Shown piece after piece: positions 54,472-64,000 of a DNA stretch of 64,000 nt. The stretch is from an uncultured Granulosicoccaceae bacterium (GTDB lineage Bacteria; Pseudomonadota; Gammaproteobacteria; Granulosicoccales; Granulosicoccaceae): NCBI GenBank assembly GCA_937998875.1, contig CALLBO010000031.1:1-64000 (forward strand), given 5' to 3'. The translations under genes were made by a program, and so were the position numbers. The notes under the pieces were generated by a model. It was not told where the DNA came from. It made no database searches and saw nothing but the letters and a program-made list of their open reading frames with translations. How positions within the stretch are numbered: position 1 is the stretch's first letter; each line of letters begins with the position of its first letter.

Positions 54472-57339
54472 TTAATTCGGAGTATGCAGTTGATGTTCAA
54501 CGGAGTGTTGACTGTTTTCCTGCAGTGCCAATGCTTCAAGCACCAGCAAACTCTGTTCTTTAATATGCAGATTGGCGTAGCCAACCGCTGGCGATGCAGA
54601 TGGTGGGCGACCGGCAAATTCAAGCTCCTGCCCGGCATTCAGCACACGTTCGACGCGATGCCTGGTTGCCCGCCATGCCCCCTGGTTGCGCGGTTCTTCC
54701 TGACACCAGACCACTTGAGACGCATTCGGATAAGTTGCGATAACATCGCGCATTTCCTGATAGGGAAACGGATAGAGCTGCTCGAGTCGAACGATTGCAA
54801 TATGACTTAGTTTTTCTTCGCGGCGCTTTTCAAGCAGATCGTAGTAGACCTTGCCGGAGCAAAACACCAGCCTGGTCACATCGTTCGCCTCAACAGGATC
54901 AATCTCAGGCAGCACCGGTTCGAACTTACCACCGGCCAGATCTTCAAGCGTTGAGACTGCAAGTCTGTGTCTTAAAAGACTCTTTGGCGTCATCACTATT
55001 AGTGGCCGACGCATCGGTCTGACCATCTGCCGACGAATCATGTGATAGGCCTGGGCCGGTGAGCTCGGCACAACGACCTGCATATTATCTTCAGCACACA
55101 ACTGCAAAAAACGCTCGAGACGTGCTGATGAGTGCTCAGGTCCCTGACCTTCATAGCCATGTGGCAGAAATAAACCTAAACCGCACAGGCGACCCCACTT
55201 GGTTTCGCCTGAACTTATAAACTGGTCAATCACCACCTGCGCGCCGTTGGCAAAATCTCCAAACTGCGCTTCCCAGATAACCATGGTATTCGGGTCTGCA
55301 GTTGCATACCCATATTCAAAAGCGAGCACGGCTTCTTCTGACAATACAGAATCAATGACCAGAAAATTTGCCTGATTTTCAGCCAGATTTCTAAGCGGCA
55401 CATAAGCGCCCGGTTTGCTCTGGTTATGCAAGACCGCATGACGATGAAAGAACGTACCGCGACCACTGTCCTGACCGGACAAACGCACCGGGTAACCGTC
55501 GTTTATCAGCGTCGCATAAGCAAGATTTTCTGCGTAACCCCAGTCGATCGGCAGAGCGCCGGCAGTCATCTTGCGGCGATCCTCAACAATCTTTTTCACC
55601 CTGGACTGCAATACAAGACCATCAGGCAGGGTAGTCAGTTTAGTGGCAAGGCTCTGCAGCGTATCAACAGGCAGGGAACTGTCATAGGGCGAGCGCCAAT
55701 CAGCTTTAAGATACTCTTGCCAGGCGATATCCTGCGCGAGATCCAAATCGGGATCAACCTCGACATCAGGTGCCACCGTGACGCCGGCATCGAGCTTATC
55801 GCGGTAGTCCTGCACCATCGCATCAGGTACACCCGCTTCTGCAACACCTGCATTGATCAGTTTCTCTGCATAGATCTGCCGGGTGGTAGGCAGTGCTTTA
55901 ATTGTCTTGTACATAATCGGCTGGGTGGCCGACGGCTCATCTGCTTCGTTATGACCATGACGGCGATAGCAGACCATGTCTATCACGACGTCTTTCTGGA
56001 ATTCATTTCTGAAATCAAGTGCTAGCTGACTAACAAAAAGTACCGCTTCCGGATCATCCCCGTTGACATGAAAGATCGGCGCGTTAATCATTTTTGCAAC
56101 ATCTGACGCGTATAGCGTTGAACGTGCATCATCAAGATTGCTGGTAGTAAATCCAACTTGATTGTTAACAATGATGTGTACGGTTCCCTTGGTGGAGAAG
56201 CCGCGCGAGTCAGCCATGTTGAATGTTTCCATCACAACCCCCTGACCTGCAAACGCTGCATCACCGTGAATTGCGATTGGCAATACCAACTGGCCGTCAC
56301 TGTCTTCATGACGATCCTGCCGCGAACGTACTGAGCCCTCTACCACCGGTGAAACGATTTCAAGGTGCGATGGGTTAAATGCCAGTGTCAGGTGCATATA
56401 CTGATTACCACTGATTTTTATATCAGATGAAAATCCCTGATGGTACTTAACATCTCCGGATGACAAAGCACTCTGACTCTTACCTTCAAATTCGGAAAAC
56501 AAATCTGCCGGGTTTTTACCGAGAATATTTACCAGCACGTTCAATCGACCGCGATGTGCCATACCGACAACCATCTCTTTGCAGCCTGCGGTACCGGCGC
56601 GTTGCACAAGGGCACTCATGATAACGATCAAACTTTCACCACCTTCAAGTGAAAATCGTTTCTGACCGACATATCGGGAGTGAAGATACCGTTCCATACC
56701 CTCCGCAGCAGTTAGTCGCTCAAGAATCCACTTGCGCGATTCAGGGCTGAGATCAGGTTTAGACCAGTAGCTCTCGATGCGCTGTTGTAACCACTGTTTT
56801 TGCGTTGTGTGGTTGATATACATGTACTCGTAACCGATCGAGCTGCAGTAAATCTTTTCCAGGTGCGCAATAATTTCACTGAGCTTCGCGGTTTCAATAC
56901 CGTGCAGCGACGGCGTCTGAAATTCGGTCTGAAGATCGGCATTGGATAATCCGCACTCGTGCAACTGTACTTCGCGGATTTCGATCTTCTTCATCATGTC
57001 GAGCGGATCAATATCTGCCAGCTGATGGCCACGAGTTCGATAAGCGTCTATCAGCGCACCGACCTGAATCTGCTTGCGACCATGTTCCGCAGAGCCATCT
57101 CCCGCAGGCCCACTGCGGGTCGCTGTGCGGCGGGCCGTGTTATAGAAGTGATTGCGAATTTCAGAGTGGGGAATATCGTGAGCCTGACCATTGACCATCG
57201 GCAACTGCTCAAAGTACTCACGCCATGCTTCTGAGACTGTGTTCGGATCACGCAGATAGTTTTCGTATTGCGTTTCCAGATAAACAATGTTGCCACCGTC
57301 GAGCATCGAGGTGCTTTGCAACATTTTCATGTCGGACAT
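54472..57339 (-). CDS. sucA: 2-oxoglutarate dehydrogenase E1
   Basis: 955 residues, the normal OGDH E1 length. N-terminal E2-binding segment including [16 protein letters not shown]-binding [11 protein letters not shown] with the following MADSRGF and the [14 protein letters not shown] region; C-terminal transketolase domain with [15 protein letters not shown] and [19 protein letters not shown]. Catalyses oxidative decarboxylation of 2-oxoglutarate in the TCA cycle. First gene of sucA-sucB-lpdA-sucC-sucD; no sdh genes lie upstream, unlike in E. coli, where sdhCDAB precede sucA. Confidence 0.97.
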   Translation of the reverse strand: MSDMKMLQSTSMLDGGNIVYLETQYENYLRDPNTVSEAWREYFEQLPMVNGQAHDIPHSEIRNHFYNTARRTATRSGPAGDGSAEHGRKQIQVGALIDAYRTRGHQLADIDPLDMMKKIEIREVQLHECGLSNADLQTEFQTPSLHGIETAKLSEIIAHLEKIYCSSIGYEYMYINHTTQKQWLQQRIESYWSKPDLSPESRKWILERLTAAEGMERYLHSRYVGQKRFSLEGGESLIVIMSALVQRAGTAGCKEMVVGMAHRGRLNVLVNILGKNPADLFSEFEGKSQSALSSGDVKYHQGFSSDIKISGNQYMHLTLAFNPSHLEIVSPVVEGSVRSRQDRHEDSDGQLVLPIAIHGDAAFAGQGVVMETFNMADSRGFSTKGTVHIIVNNQVGFTTSNLDDARSTLYASDVAKMINAPIFHVNGDDPEAVLFVSQLALDFRNEFQKDVVIDMVCYRRHGHNEADEPSATQPIMYKTIKALPTTRQIYAEKLINAGVAEAGVPDAMVQDYRDKLDAGVTVAPDVEVDPDLDLAQDIAWQEYLKADWRSPYDSSLPVDTLQSLATKLTTLPDGLVLQSRVKKIVEDRRKMTAGALPIDWGYAENLAYATLINDGYPVRLSGQDSGRGTFFHRHAVLHNQSKPGAYVPLRNLAENQANFLVIDSVLSEEAVLAFEYGYATADPNTMVIWEAQFGDFANGAQVVIDQFISSGETKWGRLCGLGLFLPHGYEGQGPEHSSARLERFLQLCAEDNMQVVVPSSPAQAYHMIRRQMVRPMRRPLIVMTPKSLLRHRLAVSTLEDLAGGKFEPVLPEIDPVEANDVTRLVFCSGKVYYDLLEKRREEKLSHIAIVRLEQLYPFPYQEMRDVIATYPNASQVVWCQEEPRNQGAWRATRHRVERVLNAGQELEFAGRPPSASPAVGYANLHIKEQSLLVLEALALQENSQHSVEHQLHTPN

Positions 57340-57458
57340 TTTTTATTCCGCGAGAAGTAAGATGGAGAAAACGTGGAGTATAGACTTCGAATAGCTAAAC
57401 CGCGACAACATCGCGGAGGGTACCGAAGAATCAGCAGGTAGACGAGTTACAAACCTGA

Positions 57459-58037
57459 CTACCATCGGTGCTTCTCCCACATTTCGGGATTGGCCCAATG
57501 TTTCGCATTCAGCCAGTCCGGTGCCGATTTATAGGTGCGAATATCAAATTCAAAGATTTGCAGGTCGACATCACCGGAATTTACGGAGGTACGCTGGGAA
57601 AATCCCAACGCCAGGCTGTCGGTCATCGACCAGCCGTCTGGATATTCGGTCTCCGCGCTGCTGCTTTCTATGTGAATTACCTTATCAGCATGCAAGTCGC
57701 GAAGTCTGGCAAGCAGTCTGGTCAGTAAAGGTTTGCCGATACCACTCAACGCCGGCCATAACAGGCAAACGACGGGCCACCGGTACTTTCCGAGAACGGC
57801 ATAATTAACGGTCTCGGAAAACACAATCTCTTCAAACAGTTGTACACCCGGACTCCCGGGACATAACGGATAGGCTTCGTCCAACAATCGGCACATCCGC
57901 TCCGCAACGTTGTGCTCGGAGGTCAGAATCAGCATATCGAGGCTGTCGAGAGAATCACCAAGAAGCGCTTTGAGCATTGGCGTGTTCAACTGGCTCACCA
58001 GATCGCCTTGCCTGTCGTCCACAGTACTGTTCGACAC
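57459..58037 (-). CDS. DUF6231-like hypothetical protein
   Basis: 192 residues from GTG 58037, which lies two bases after the DUF1244 stop. A longer start at 58109 overlaps the upstream gene. The protein reads as a Rossmann-like soluble alpha/beta protein: MLILTSEHNVAERMCRLL, later VVCLLWP, then a C-terminal DIRTYKSAPDWLNAKHWANPEMWEK, which is the strongest mark of the DUF6231 family as I remember it from Pseudomonas. No function is known. Likely co-transcribed with the DUF1244 gene. Confidence 0.6.
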   Translation of the reverse strand: MSNSTVDDRQGDLVSQLNTPMLKALLGDSLDSLDMLILTSEHNVAERMCRLLDEAYPLCPGSPGVQLFEEIVFSETVNYAVLGKYRWPVVCLLWPALSGIGKPLLTRLLARLRDLHADKVIHIESSSAETEYPDGWSMTDSLALGFSQRTSVNSGDVDLQIFEFDIRTYKSAPDWLNAKHWANPEMWEKHRW

Positions 58038-58039
58038 AG

Positions 58040-58342
58040 CTACTTGTGCGTTTTGTCGTATTGGTCTTTCTGGGCCTGCGACGCCTCGGTCTGATATTTC
58101 TCTTTCCACTTGGCATAGGGCATGCCGTAGACAATTTCTCTGGCTGCCTCGACATCAATATCGAGGTCACGATCTGCCGCTTCGGCCACATACCACTTGG
58201 AAAGACAATTCCGACAAAACCCGGTGAGATTCATCATGTCGATGTTTTGTACGTCAGTACGGGTTCGCAGGTGTGACACCAGCCTGCGAAACGCTGCCGC
58301 TTCCAGTTCAGTTCGATTAGAGTCGTCCACGGCGACCTCCAT
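58040..58342 (-). CDS. DUF1244 domain-containing protein
   Basis: 100 residues, the family length. Conserved parts readable here: LRTRTDVQNIDMMNLTGFCRN, CLSKWY, and YGMPYAKWKEKYQ near the C-terminus. The Cys pair CRNC at about 53-56 could bind metal. The family is widespread in Proteobacteria and has no established role. Its stop is just before the DUF6231-like start. Confidence 0.9.
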   Translation of the reverse strand: MEVAVDDSNRTELEAAAFRRLVSHLRTRTDVQNIDMMNLTGFCRNCLSKWYVAEAADRDLDIDVEAAREIVYGMPYAKWKEKYQTEASQAQKDQYDKTHK

Positions 58343-58573
58343 AGGTAATCTGCAGATGTAGAGCCTGGTCTGCGGGTAAAGTTCGATAGTTCAATCAGAT
58401 AAGCGCCAGCCATGTTTGGCTGCTCTTAGCCGTTGTCCTGACAGTCCGCTATTATATAAGCGCAATTTCCACACACGGCGTTAATTACACTCTATCTGTC
58501 ACTTTTCTTTTTTCTTTTTAGTGCCTCAATCCCACCGCCGCTATCCCGGCGCAAGCAGACAAGCAACCATCAA

Positions 58574-58888
58574 ATGGAAATTCTATTTATTTTTCTGCTA
58601 TTTGCCACACTCGCCTTCTGGTGGTACAGCACTGTCAGTCGTGAAACGGCGATCCGTTTTGCGCGCGAGGCCTGTAACCGGATCGGGGTGCAATTACTGG
58701 ACGAAACCGTGTCTTTGAATAAACTGCGGCTGCAAAGAACCAATCGTGGACACATGGGTATCGCGCGTTGGTATACTTTCGAGTTCAGCGCGTCCGGTAT
58801 TGATCGTCGGTCAGGTTCGGTCAACTTAATCGGCGACAAATTACTCGATATGCATCTTGATGTTGACGTCGAAGAGTTACCGCGCTAG
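58574..58888 (+). CDS. DUF3301 domain-containing protein
   Basis: 104 residues. One N-terminal membrane segment (3-19), then the DUF3301 domain: ETAIRFAREACNRIGVQLLDETV, an L-rich strand KLRLQRTNRGHMGIARWYTFEFSA split here by Gly, and the DMHLD end. A short conserved protein of gammaproteobacterial inner membranes; no function is known. YchJ follows 77 bases later on the same strand. Confidence 0.9.
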   Translation: MEILFIFLLFATLAFWWYSTVSRETAIRFAREACNRIGVQLLDETVSLNKLRLQRTNRGHMGIARWYTFEFSASGIDRRSGSVNLIGDKLLDMHLDVDVEELPR

Positions 58889-58965
58889 CTGATGCCCTGA
58901 GATAATTGCCGCGGGCATGAATCGATTGTCGAAACCTTACACTGAATCAAAACAGAGAAAGTTAC

Positions 58966-59463
58966 ATGAGTTTATGCCCTTGCAGTTCAGGAGATGAATT
59001 TTCCATTTGTTGCGCCCCTTATTTGAAGGGTAAAAAACAACCGGAAACTGCCGAGGCGTTGCTCCGCTCAAGATATACGGCGCATACATTCGCAAATATC
59101 GACTACATACAAAAAACACATCATCCGGCACATCGTGCAGAAATAGATCTTGCCAGTACCAAAGACTGGGCAGAGAACTCTGAGTGGCTGAGTCTTGAAA
59201 TTAGAAAGACCGAGCGCGGCGGTGCGAACGATGAAGACGGTACGGTCGAATTTATTGCAAAATTTAACGACACTAACGGCAATCTGGTTAATCACCACGA
59301 AGTCAGCTTGTTTAAAAAACATCAGGACAAATGGTACTTTGTTGATGCAGAGTCACCGAAGGTTGAGCAGATCCGTCGTGATTCTCCAAAAGTCGGCCGT
59401 AACGACCCGTGCACCTGTGGCAGCGGTAAAAAGTACAAAAAGTGCTGTGGTGCCGCAGCTTAG
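58966..59463 (+). CDS. YchJ family protein with two SEC-C motifs
   Basis: 165 residues. N-terminal SEC-C-like zinc motif CPCSSG...CC (4-17), then a cystatin-like YchJ domain, and a C-terminal SEC-C motif [18 protein letters not shown]. The same plan as E. coli YchJ (152 residues). Function is not defined; the SEC-C end in SecA binds zinc and SecB or ribosomes. Here the central domain includes a [12 protein letters not shown] segment. Confidence 0.93.
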   Translation: MSLCPCSSGDEFSICCAPYLKGKKQPETAEALLRSRYTAHTFANIDYIQKTHHPAHRAEIDLASTKDWAENSEWLSLEIRKTERGGANDEDGTVEFIAKFNDTNGNLVNHHEVSLFKKHQDKWYFVDAESPKVEQIRRDSPKVGRNDPCTCGSGKKYKKCCGAAA

Positions 59464-59473
59464 CCTGATGCGC

Positions 59474-60370
59474 TCACTCACTCAGGCCAATAAAATCAAG
59501 TACCGAACGCGCAAACACATCATTGCTATCACCAGCCACCATGTGCGCTGCATCTGCAATATCCTGAAACTGCGCATGCGGCACCAACTCCAGAAACTCA
59601 TCCACAGATTCACGACTGACAATCTCACTCTGCTGACCGCGTATTAAAAGTACCGGCAATTTAAGATTTGCTGCAGCGTGTCTCTGGCGCTGATAAAAAT
59701 TTTCGTCAATAGTGCCGATGTGTTGCATCAATCGCGGATCCCAGTGCCAGTAAAACCTGCCATCGTGTGCCAGTCGCAGGTTCTTTTTCAGGCCTTGCAA
59801 ACTTTTCGATCCATTTGTATCGGATGCGACAGGAGCGGAATTCGTCTGCCGGGGACGATTTGATTGATAGGCAGCGATCGCGGTAGCTGCCTCCTGCAAA
59901 GATGCAAAGCCATCTTGATATCGGTTCATAAACTCAATGATTCTGGCAACGCCGGTGTTATCAATTCGAGGGGTAATGTCAACCAGCACCATCGATCTAA
60001 AAACCCGGGACGCGGTTTCACCCTCCGCCAGCATACCGGTAATGCCACCAAGTGATGCCCCGACAAGCACCGGTTTGGTCTCTGAATGCCCGGCAAAATA
60101 CTGCACTACAGTGATGAGATCAGATACCAGCGTATCGACAGAGTAGTCACCGTTTTGCGGCCAGTCACTGTTGCCGTGTCCGCGAGTATCGATGGTCACT
60201 GCGCGCCATCCGGCCCCGGCGAGACGCTGGCCAGCATTGCGCCAGGAGTGACGGGTCTGGCCAGCACCGTGCATTAAAACCACAACTGGACGATGGCCCT
60301 CCCCAATCGAAGTCGCAGCCAGCTGAACGTCATCGGCGACGGGGATATAGAGTGTCTCAGTTGGGTGCAT
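59474..60370 (-). CDS. Alpha/beta hydrolase
   Basis: 298 residues from ATG 60370; the longer start at 60424 adds 18 residues of unrelated sequence. Oxyanion-hole HG at 34-35 (LMHGAGQTRHSWR), the nucleophile elbow GASLGG with Ser106, the acid in LIRGQQSEIVSRES (Glu replaces the usual Asp position) and the catalytic His in DAAHMVAGD. Related to epoxide hydrolases and 2-succinyl-6-hydroxy-type hydrolases, but substrate cannot be deduced. Divergent from fadD across about 140 bases. Confidence 0.8.
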   Translation of the reverse strand: MHPTETLYIPVADDVQLAATSIGEGHRPVVVLMHGAGQTRHSWRNAGQRLAGAGWRAVTIDTRGHGNSDWPQNGDYSVDTLVSDLITVVQYFAGHSETKPVLVGASLGGITGMLAEGETASRVFRSMVLVDITPRIDNTGVARIIEFMNRYQDGFASLQEAATAIAAYQSNRPRQTNSAPVASDTNGSKSLQGLKKNLRLAHDGRFYWHWDPRLMQHIGTIDENFYQRQRHAAANLKLPVLLIRGQQSEIVSRESVDEFLELVPHAQFQDIADAAHMVAGDSNDVFARSVLDFIGLSE

Positions 60371-60512
60371 ACCGCTAACAGGGCATCTTGTAAGGAAGTT
60401 TCGGAACGTGCATTCAGTAGGCAAGTCTATAATAAGTGAGCAGCAACCGCCGGCTGATCTCGATTAGTCGGCAAGTAAGACAAAATAAAAAGCCACATCG
60501 AGATAGAAAACT

Positions 60513-62201
60513 ATGACTGCAAAACCATGGCTTCGTAGCTACCCGGAAGGGGTGCCGGAATTCGCCGATATTGACGCTTATGACAACATTGTCGATGTGA
60601 TGGACGAGAGCGTTGAGAAATTCCGCGACCGTACCGCGTTCGTCAGCATGGGAGCGTCACTCACTTTTGGTGAGCTCGACAAACACTCGAAAGCCTTTGC
60701 AGCATGGCTACAGGCAAGCGGCAAATTTCAAAAAGGTGATCGTGTTGCGATCATGATGCCGAACCTGTTGCAGTATCCGATAGTTGTGTTCGGCTTGCTC
60801 AGAGCCGGGTTGGTTGTTGTTAACACAAACCCGCTATACACGCGGCGCGAGCTTCAGCACCAGCTGGAGGATTCCGGTGCAAAGGGCATCATCATCATTG
60901 AAAATTTTGCCAACACACTTGAACGGACACTGGCGCACGTAAAACCAGAAGTTATTATCACCACAAAGGTTGGTGACATGCTTGGTTTTCCAAAGTCTCT
61001 TATCGTCAATGCTGTAGTTAAATACGTAAAGAAAATGGTACCTGCATTTAATCTGCCCGGTAGTATTTCCTTCAATGATGTACTCCGGCAGGGCGCTGGA
61101 AAGCAGGCTGAGACAGTTGCGTTAACACATGATGATCTGGCTTTTCTGCAGTACACCGGTGGTACAACCGGTGTGGCCAAAGGCGCGATGCTGAGCCATG
61201 GCAATATGGTCGCCAACATGCAACAGGCACATCACTGGCTTGAGCCTTCCAATGTTGAGGAAGGCAGGGAAATAATTATCACAGCGCTGCCGCTTTATCA
61301 TATCTTTGCGTTAACTGCCAATTGCCTGGTGTTCGCAAAAATTGGTGCGACAAATATATTGATACTAAATCCGCGTGATCTGCCGGCTTTTATAAAGGAA
61401 CTGGCAAAGTATAAATTCAGCGCAATTACCGGCGTTAATACACTATTTAATGCACTGCTGAACACCGAAGGCTTCAATAAGCTTGATTTTTCAAGTTTAA
61501 AACTCACGCTCGGCGGTGGCATGGCAGTGCAAAAATCCGTGGCGGAAGAATGGAAAGAAGTCACCGGCTGTCCGTTAATAGAAGCTTATGGCCTAACAGA
61601 AACCAGTCCTGCAGCGTGTATTAATCCGATAACCGCAACCGAATATAACGGCGCGATCGGCCTGCCCATCTCTTCCACTGAAGCCTGTGTGAAAGATGAA
61701 GATGGCAATACGCTGCCGGTTGGAGAACGCGGCGAGTTATGTATCCGCGGGCCACAGGTGATGCAGGGTTATTGGCAACGCGACGAAGCGACCGCTAAAA
61801 CCATAGACAGCGATAACTGGTTGCACACTGGTGATGTAGCCATTATGGATGAGCAAGGTTATTTCACAATCGTAGATCGTCTAAAAGATATGATTCTGGT
61901 TTCCGGCTTCAACGTTTATCCGAATGAAATCGAAAATGTATTGGTATCTCACCCCGGTATTCTTGAGGTCGGCGCTATCGGTATACCAGATGTTCATTCC
62001 GGTGAAGTCGTCAAAGTGATTATTGTCGCTAAAGACAAATCACTAACCGAAGACGATGTGAAGCAATTCTGCCGTGAGAACTTCACCGGCTATAAAAGAC
62101 CCAAAGAGATTGCTTTTGTGGATGAACTGCCAAAGTCGAATGTCGGCAAGATACTGCGTCGCGAGCTGCGTGAGCAAGATGAACAGGCACGCTCCAGTTG
62201 A
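60513..62201 (+). CDS. fadD: Long-chain fatty acid-CoA ligase
   Basis: 562 residues. AMP-binding P-loop YTGGTTGVAKG at 214-224; adenine site GLTETSP; FACS signature around DNWLHTGDVAIMDEQGYF, RLKDMILVSGFNVYPNEIE; C-terminal catalytic Lys in SNVGKILRREL. Activates exogenous or recycled fatty acids for beta-oxidation. The N-terminus MTAKPWLRSYPEGVPEFADI and length match E. coli FadD. Monocistronic by appearance. Confidence 0.93.
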   Translation: MTAKPWLRSYPEGVPEFADIDAYDNIVDVMDESVEKFRDRTAFVSMGASLTFGELDKHSKAFAAWLQASGKFQKGDRVAIMMPNLLQYPIVVFGLLRAGLVVVNTNPLYTRRELQHQLEDSGAKGIIIIENFANTLERTLAHVKPEVIITTKVGDMLGFPKSLIVNAVVKYVKKMVPAFNLPGSISFNDVLRQGAGKQAETVALTHDDLAFLQYTGGTTGVAKGAMLSHGNMVANMQQAHHWLEPSNVEEGREIIITALPLYHIFALTANCLVFAKIGATNILILNPRDLPAFIKELAKYKFSAITGVNTLFNALLNTEGFNKLDFSSLKLTLGGGMAVQKSVAEEWKEVTGCPLIEAYGLTETSPAACINPITATEYNGAIGLPISSTEACVKDEDGNTLPVGERGELCIRGPQVMQGYWQRDEATAKTIDSDNWLHTGDVAIMDEQGYFTIVDRLKDMILVSGFNVYPNEIENVLVSHPGILEVGAIGIPDVHSGEVVKVIIVAKDKSLTEDDVKQFCRENFTGYKRPKEIAFVDELPKSNVGKILRRELREQDEQARSS

Positions 62202-62268
62202 ACGCGCTAAGACTCCATCTTGAGTTCGGTATGTAAGTCAAAACGCCGACAAACCATTTTCAAAGACT

Positions 62269-62289
62269 GTCTCGCTAAGGGTGCGAGAC
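62269..62289. terminator. Hairpin between fadD and the cold-shock gene
   Basis: GTCTCGC/GCGAGAC stem with a seven-base loop, in the gap between convergent genes. No T-tract follows on either strand, so it may be a weak or factor-dependent terminator only. Confidence 0.3.
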
Positions 62290-62350
62290 TATGGCCGGTA
62301 TATAGCGTCATCTCCCTGAAGAATCAGTCTTCACAAGCAAAACAACCAGT

Positions 62351-62563
62351 TTACTGATCAAGCCTTGAGACTTCCGCTGCCTGCCAGCCTTTATCGCTTT
62401 TAGTCTGTATGAACTCCACCTGCTGACCCTCCGCCAGCGTCTTGTAACCCTCACCCTCGATAGAACGGTAATGAACGAATACATCTTCACCCGCCTCGTT
62501 GAGAATGAACCCATACCCTTTAGCGTTATCAAACCACTTAACAGTGCCTATTGATTTTTCCAT
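62351..62563 (-). CDS. Cold-shock domain protein
   Basis: 70 residues forming a single cold-shock OB-fold. RNP1 is GYGFIL (KGYGFI) and RNP2 is VFVHYRSI; the opening [14 protein letters not shown] is intact. A CspA/CspD-like protein of the short family that binds single-stranded RNA or DNA. The C-terminal AAEVSRLDQ is close to CspD. A region with two hairpins lies 130-180 bases upstream of its start, where long structured leaders are known for csp mRNAs. Confidence 0.92.
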   Translation of the reverse strand: MEKSIGTVKWFDNAKGYGFILNEAGEDVFVHYRSIEGEGYKTLAEGQQVEFIQTKSDKGWQAAEVSRLDQ

Positions 62564-62920
62564 CTTCTAACCTGACGCGCTCTCAGATCGTGCTCCGGGC
62601 GCTTCTTCTAATAATAATTTTTTAAACTCGCCAACCTCAAGCGTATCCAATTGACATATCAACATATATTCTGTTGGCCGCCATTTACTGGATGCTTGTA
62701 GGAATAATCCTACAAGAAACGGGCGAAAAAGTCCCGAAACCTTTGGATATTACGGAATTCGCACCAAAGTATCCTCAGCACGCCCCCACTGATATCAGAC
62801 TGTAGCGGGTACCAGGTGCACTCTTTCCTAAATTCTTCACGATTCAGAACCAGATCAATTCGCCGATAACCTGCTTCGAAGGTGAAAAGCCAATCATAAA
62901 CCTGACTTCAAGGGGGGACG
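62564..62920. promoter_or_regulatory. Upstream region of the cold-shock gene with hairpins
   Basis: 357 bases between divergent genes. A perfect 9-bp hairpin (CTTGTAGGA/TCCTACAAG, loop ATAA) lies at 62695-62716, and a smaller CGGG/CCCG hairpin follows near 62720-62736. On the minus strand these are 130-180 bases ahead of the csp start, compatible with a long 5' untranslated leader. A promoter for the gene at 62921 must also be in this region. No reading frame of note. Confidence 0.4.
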
Positions 62921-63700
62921 ATGAAGATTCTGAGCTTTAATTTTCTGCGCCCTTTGCTGTTGCTCGGTGTGTTGTTTGCTGTGGGTGGTATCACAGCACA
63001 TCAGATTGTCTACTCACGCTCCTGGTACGCGCCACTGGAGGTCGTGGTCTATCCAATCAATGCGGATAGTTCGATCGAAACACACAACTACATCAACACG
63101 CTCAGCACCGATACATTCGCCGAAATAGACGACTGGTTCAAAACCGAAGCCAAGCGGCACAAAGTACCCATTTATCAGCCGGTGAAAGTACGTCTCGGTG
63201 ACCGGGTGGATTCTGTTCCACCACCACTACCTGTAGACAAAGGTGTATTGCGCACAGTGATGTGGGGTCTGCATCTGCGTTACTGGGTATGGCGCAACAC
63301 ACCGGACAACGACTCCAATCTTCGTCGCGTAAGAGTATTCGCAGCCTACTATCAAGGCGAGGACGATACGCCACTGGCACATTCAGTGGGTCTGCAACAA
63401 GGACTGATCGGGGTTGTAAACGCCTTTGCCGACACCCGGCAAACACCACAAAACAATATTATTATCGCCCACGAGATTCTGCATACCGTGGGCGCCTCTG
63501 ATAAATATAATTCTTTTGGCGGTCCGGAGTTTCCCTATGGCTACGCTAATCCGAACCGCGAGCCTTTATATCCGCAACGATATGCAGAAATAATGGTTGG
63601 GCGCATACCAACATCGCCCTACTCTTCGTATATGGCAACGAGTCTTAAAAGTGTCAGGATCAATCCGCTGACAGCGAGCGAGATAGCCTGGTACGACTAG
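62921..63700 (+). CDS. Predicted membrane-anchored or secreted metzincin-like zinc protease
   Basis: 259 residues. An uncleaved membrane anchor or signal lies at 10-28. The extracytoplasmic part has HEILHTVGASD at 184-194, a match to the metzincin zinc motif HExxHxxGxxD (as in snapalysin, where Asp is the third ligand), and a possible Met-turn, AEIMVG, at 222-227. Upstream there are short strands and a Trp-rich segment. I do not recognise a named family. A GGGG sequence lies seven to eight bases ahead of ATG 62921. The end of the gene is the last supported gene in the window. Substrate unknown. Confidence 0.65.
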   Translation: MKILSFNFLRPLLLLGVLFAVGGITAHQIVYSRSWYAPLEVVVYPINADSSIETHNYINTLSTDTFAEIDDWFKTEAKRHKVPIYQPVKVRLGDRVDSVPPPLPVDKGVLRTVMWGLHLRYWVWRNTPDNDSNLRRVRVFAAYYQGEDDTPLAHSVGLQQGLIGVVNAFADTRQTPQNNIIIAHEILHTVGASDKYNSFGGPEFPYGYANPNREPLYPQRYAEIMVGRIPTSPYSSYMATSLKSVRINPLTASEIAWYD

Positions 63701-64000
63701 CTCCGTCTCATCTTTACAAATCAGTGTGTTTTGTAAATCAAATCGATGACAACTGTTTGTGTCCACCGCGTGGGCGACGCCTGGGCAGAGCAACAAAAAC
63801 CTCCGACCACACGTTACTGTGCACACAAATTCAACCCCAAAAATCTCTCGCGTCCACTACGCTTATAGGGGCCAATACGGGAACACTCGGTTATAGCCTA
63901 CTACCGCGCTTCGGTGAAACATCCGTACCTCCAGGCAGCATCGCTTTCAGCAGCCAGGCACCGGGGTAGCGAATACAGAAACAGGGTTCAACTGGAACAA
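63701..64000. other. Terminal intergenic stretch
   Basis: 300 bases after the metzincin-like gene with no supported gene. Short frames on both strands lack ribosome sites and conserved features; a gene may end or begin beyond 64000. Confidence 0.3.

Noticed and set aside
58037-58109. Extension of the DUF6231-like gene to 58109
   Set aside because: It would overlap the DUF1244 gene by about 70 bases; the GTG right behind the DUF1244 stop is a better start.

Overview
The window is 64 kb of bacterial chromosome with no rRNA, tRNA, CRISPR array, prophage or intact insertion sequence that I could find. Gene content points to a Gammaproteobacterium, probably marine or aquatic: the radC / coaBC-dut-algC-argB cluster, the gmk-rpoZ-spoT-(ridA)-recG cluster, ubiA, gorA, YchJ, DUF3301, type II secretion pseudopilins and a rhombosortase. 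Base composition looks balanced, near half G+C by eye. Genus cannot be fixed from sequence reading alone.

Layout. 0-4.2 kb: extragenic repeats, a LEA-type-2 lipoprotein, a phospholipid N-methyltransferase-like enzyme with an unknown membrane protein behind it, exonuclease III and a DUF4124 protein. 4.2-11.1 kb: argB, phosphomannomutase, dUTPase and CoaBC on the minus strand, then radC, an OmpA-type lipoprotein and comF. 11.1-17 kb: two adjacent large membrane-associated GTPases in an apparent operon behind ubiA, then glutathione reductase divergently. 17-29 kb: mixed small genes (DUF6868-like, HTH-like protein with a 12-bp tandem repeat, NudC, His-rich outer membrane protein, SRAP protein), a 248-bp MITE at the SRAP stop codon, a SpoIIE-type phosphatase, dodecin, a MalY/PatB lyase, a CoA Nudix hydrolase, a two-receiver protein with a degenerate GGDEF domain, a 59-codon zinc-ribbon gene, a CBS protein and an SLC13 transporter.

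29-41.4 kb is a cell-envelope region: two OmpA-domain proteins, a thrombospondin-type-3 repeat protein with a C-terminal sorting tail, cysQ, then the type II secretion genes gspG-H-I-J-K-L-M-N in one minus-strand operon, a rhombosortase divergent from gspG, and a sulfotransferase. gspC, D, E and F are not adjacent, so the secretion locus is split. 41.9-49 kb: recG, ridA, spoT, rpoZ, gmk and an ATP-grasp enzyme of the peptide-ligase type. 49.3-57.3 kb: a complete 2-oxoglutarate dehydrogenase / succinyl-CoA synthetase operon sucA-sucB-lpdA-sucC-sucD. 57.4-64 kb: small conserved genes (DUF6231-like, DUF1244, DUF3301, YchJ), an alpha/beta hydrolase, long-chain acyl-CoA ligase, a cold-shock protein with a structured upstream region and a membrane-anchored protein with a metzincin-like zinc motif.

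Most of the window is ordinary housekeeping DNA. The parts that deserve attention are the GTPase pair (11.2-14.6 kb), the split secretion operon with its rhombosortase and a CTERM-tailed protein nearby (31-40 kb), the MITE at 20.9 kb, the metzincin-like protein at 63 kb, and the orphan ATP-grasp ligase at 48 kb. I found no convincing multi-gene system that is wholly new.
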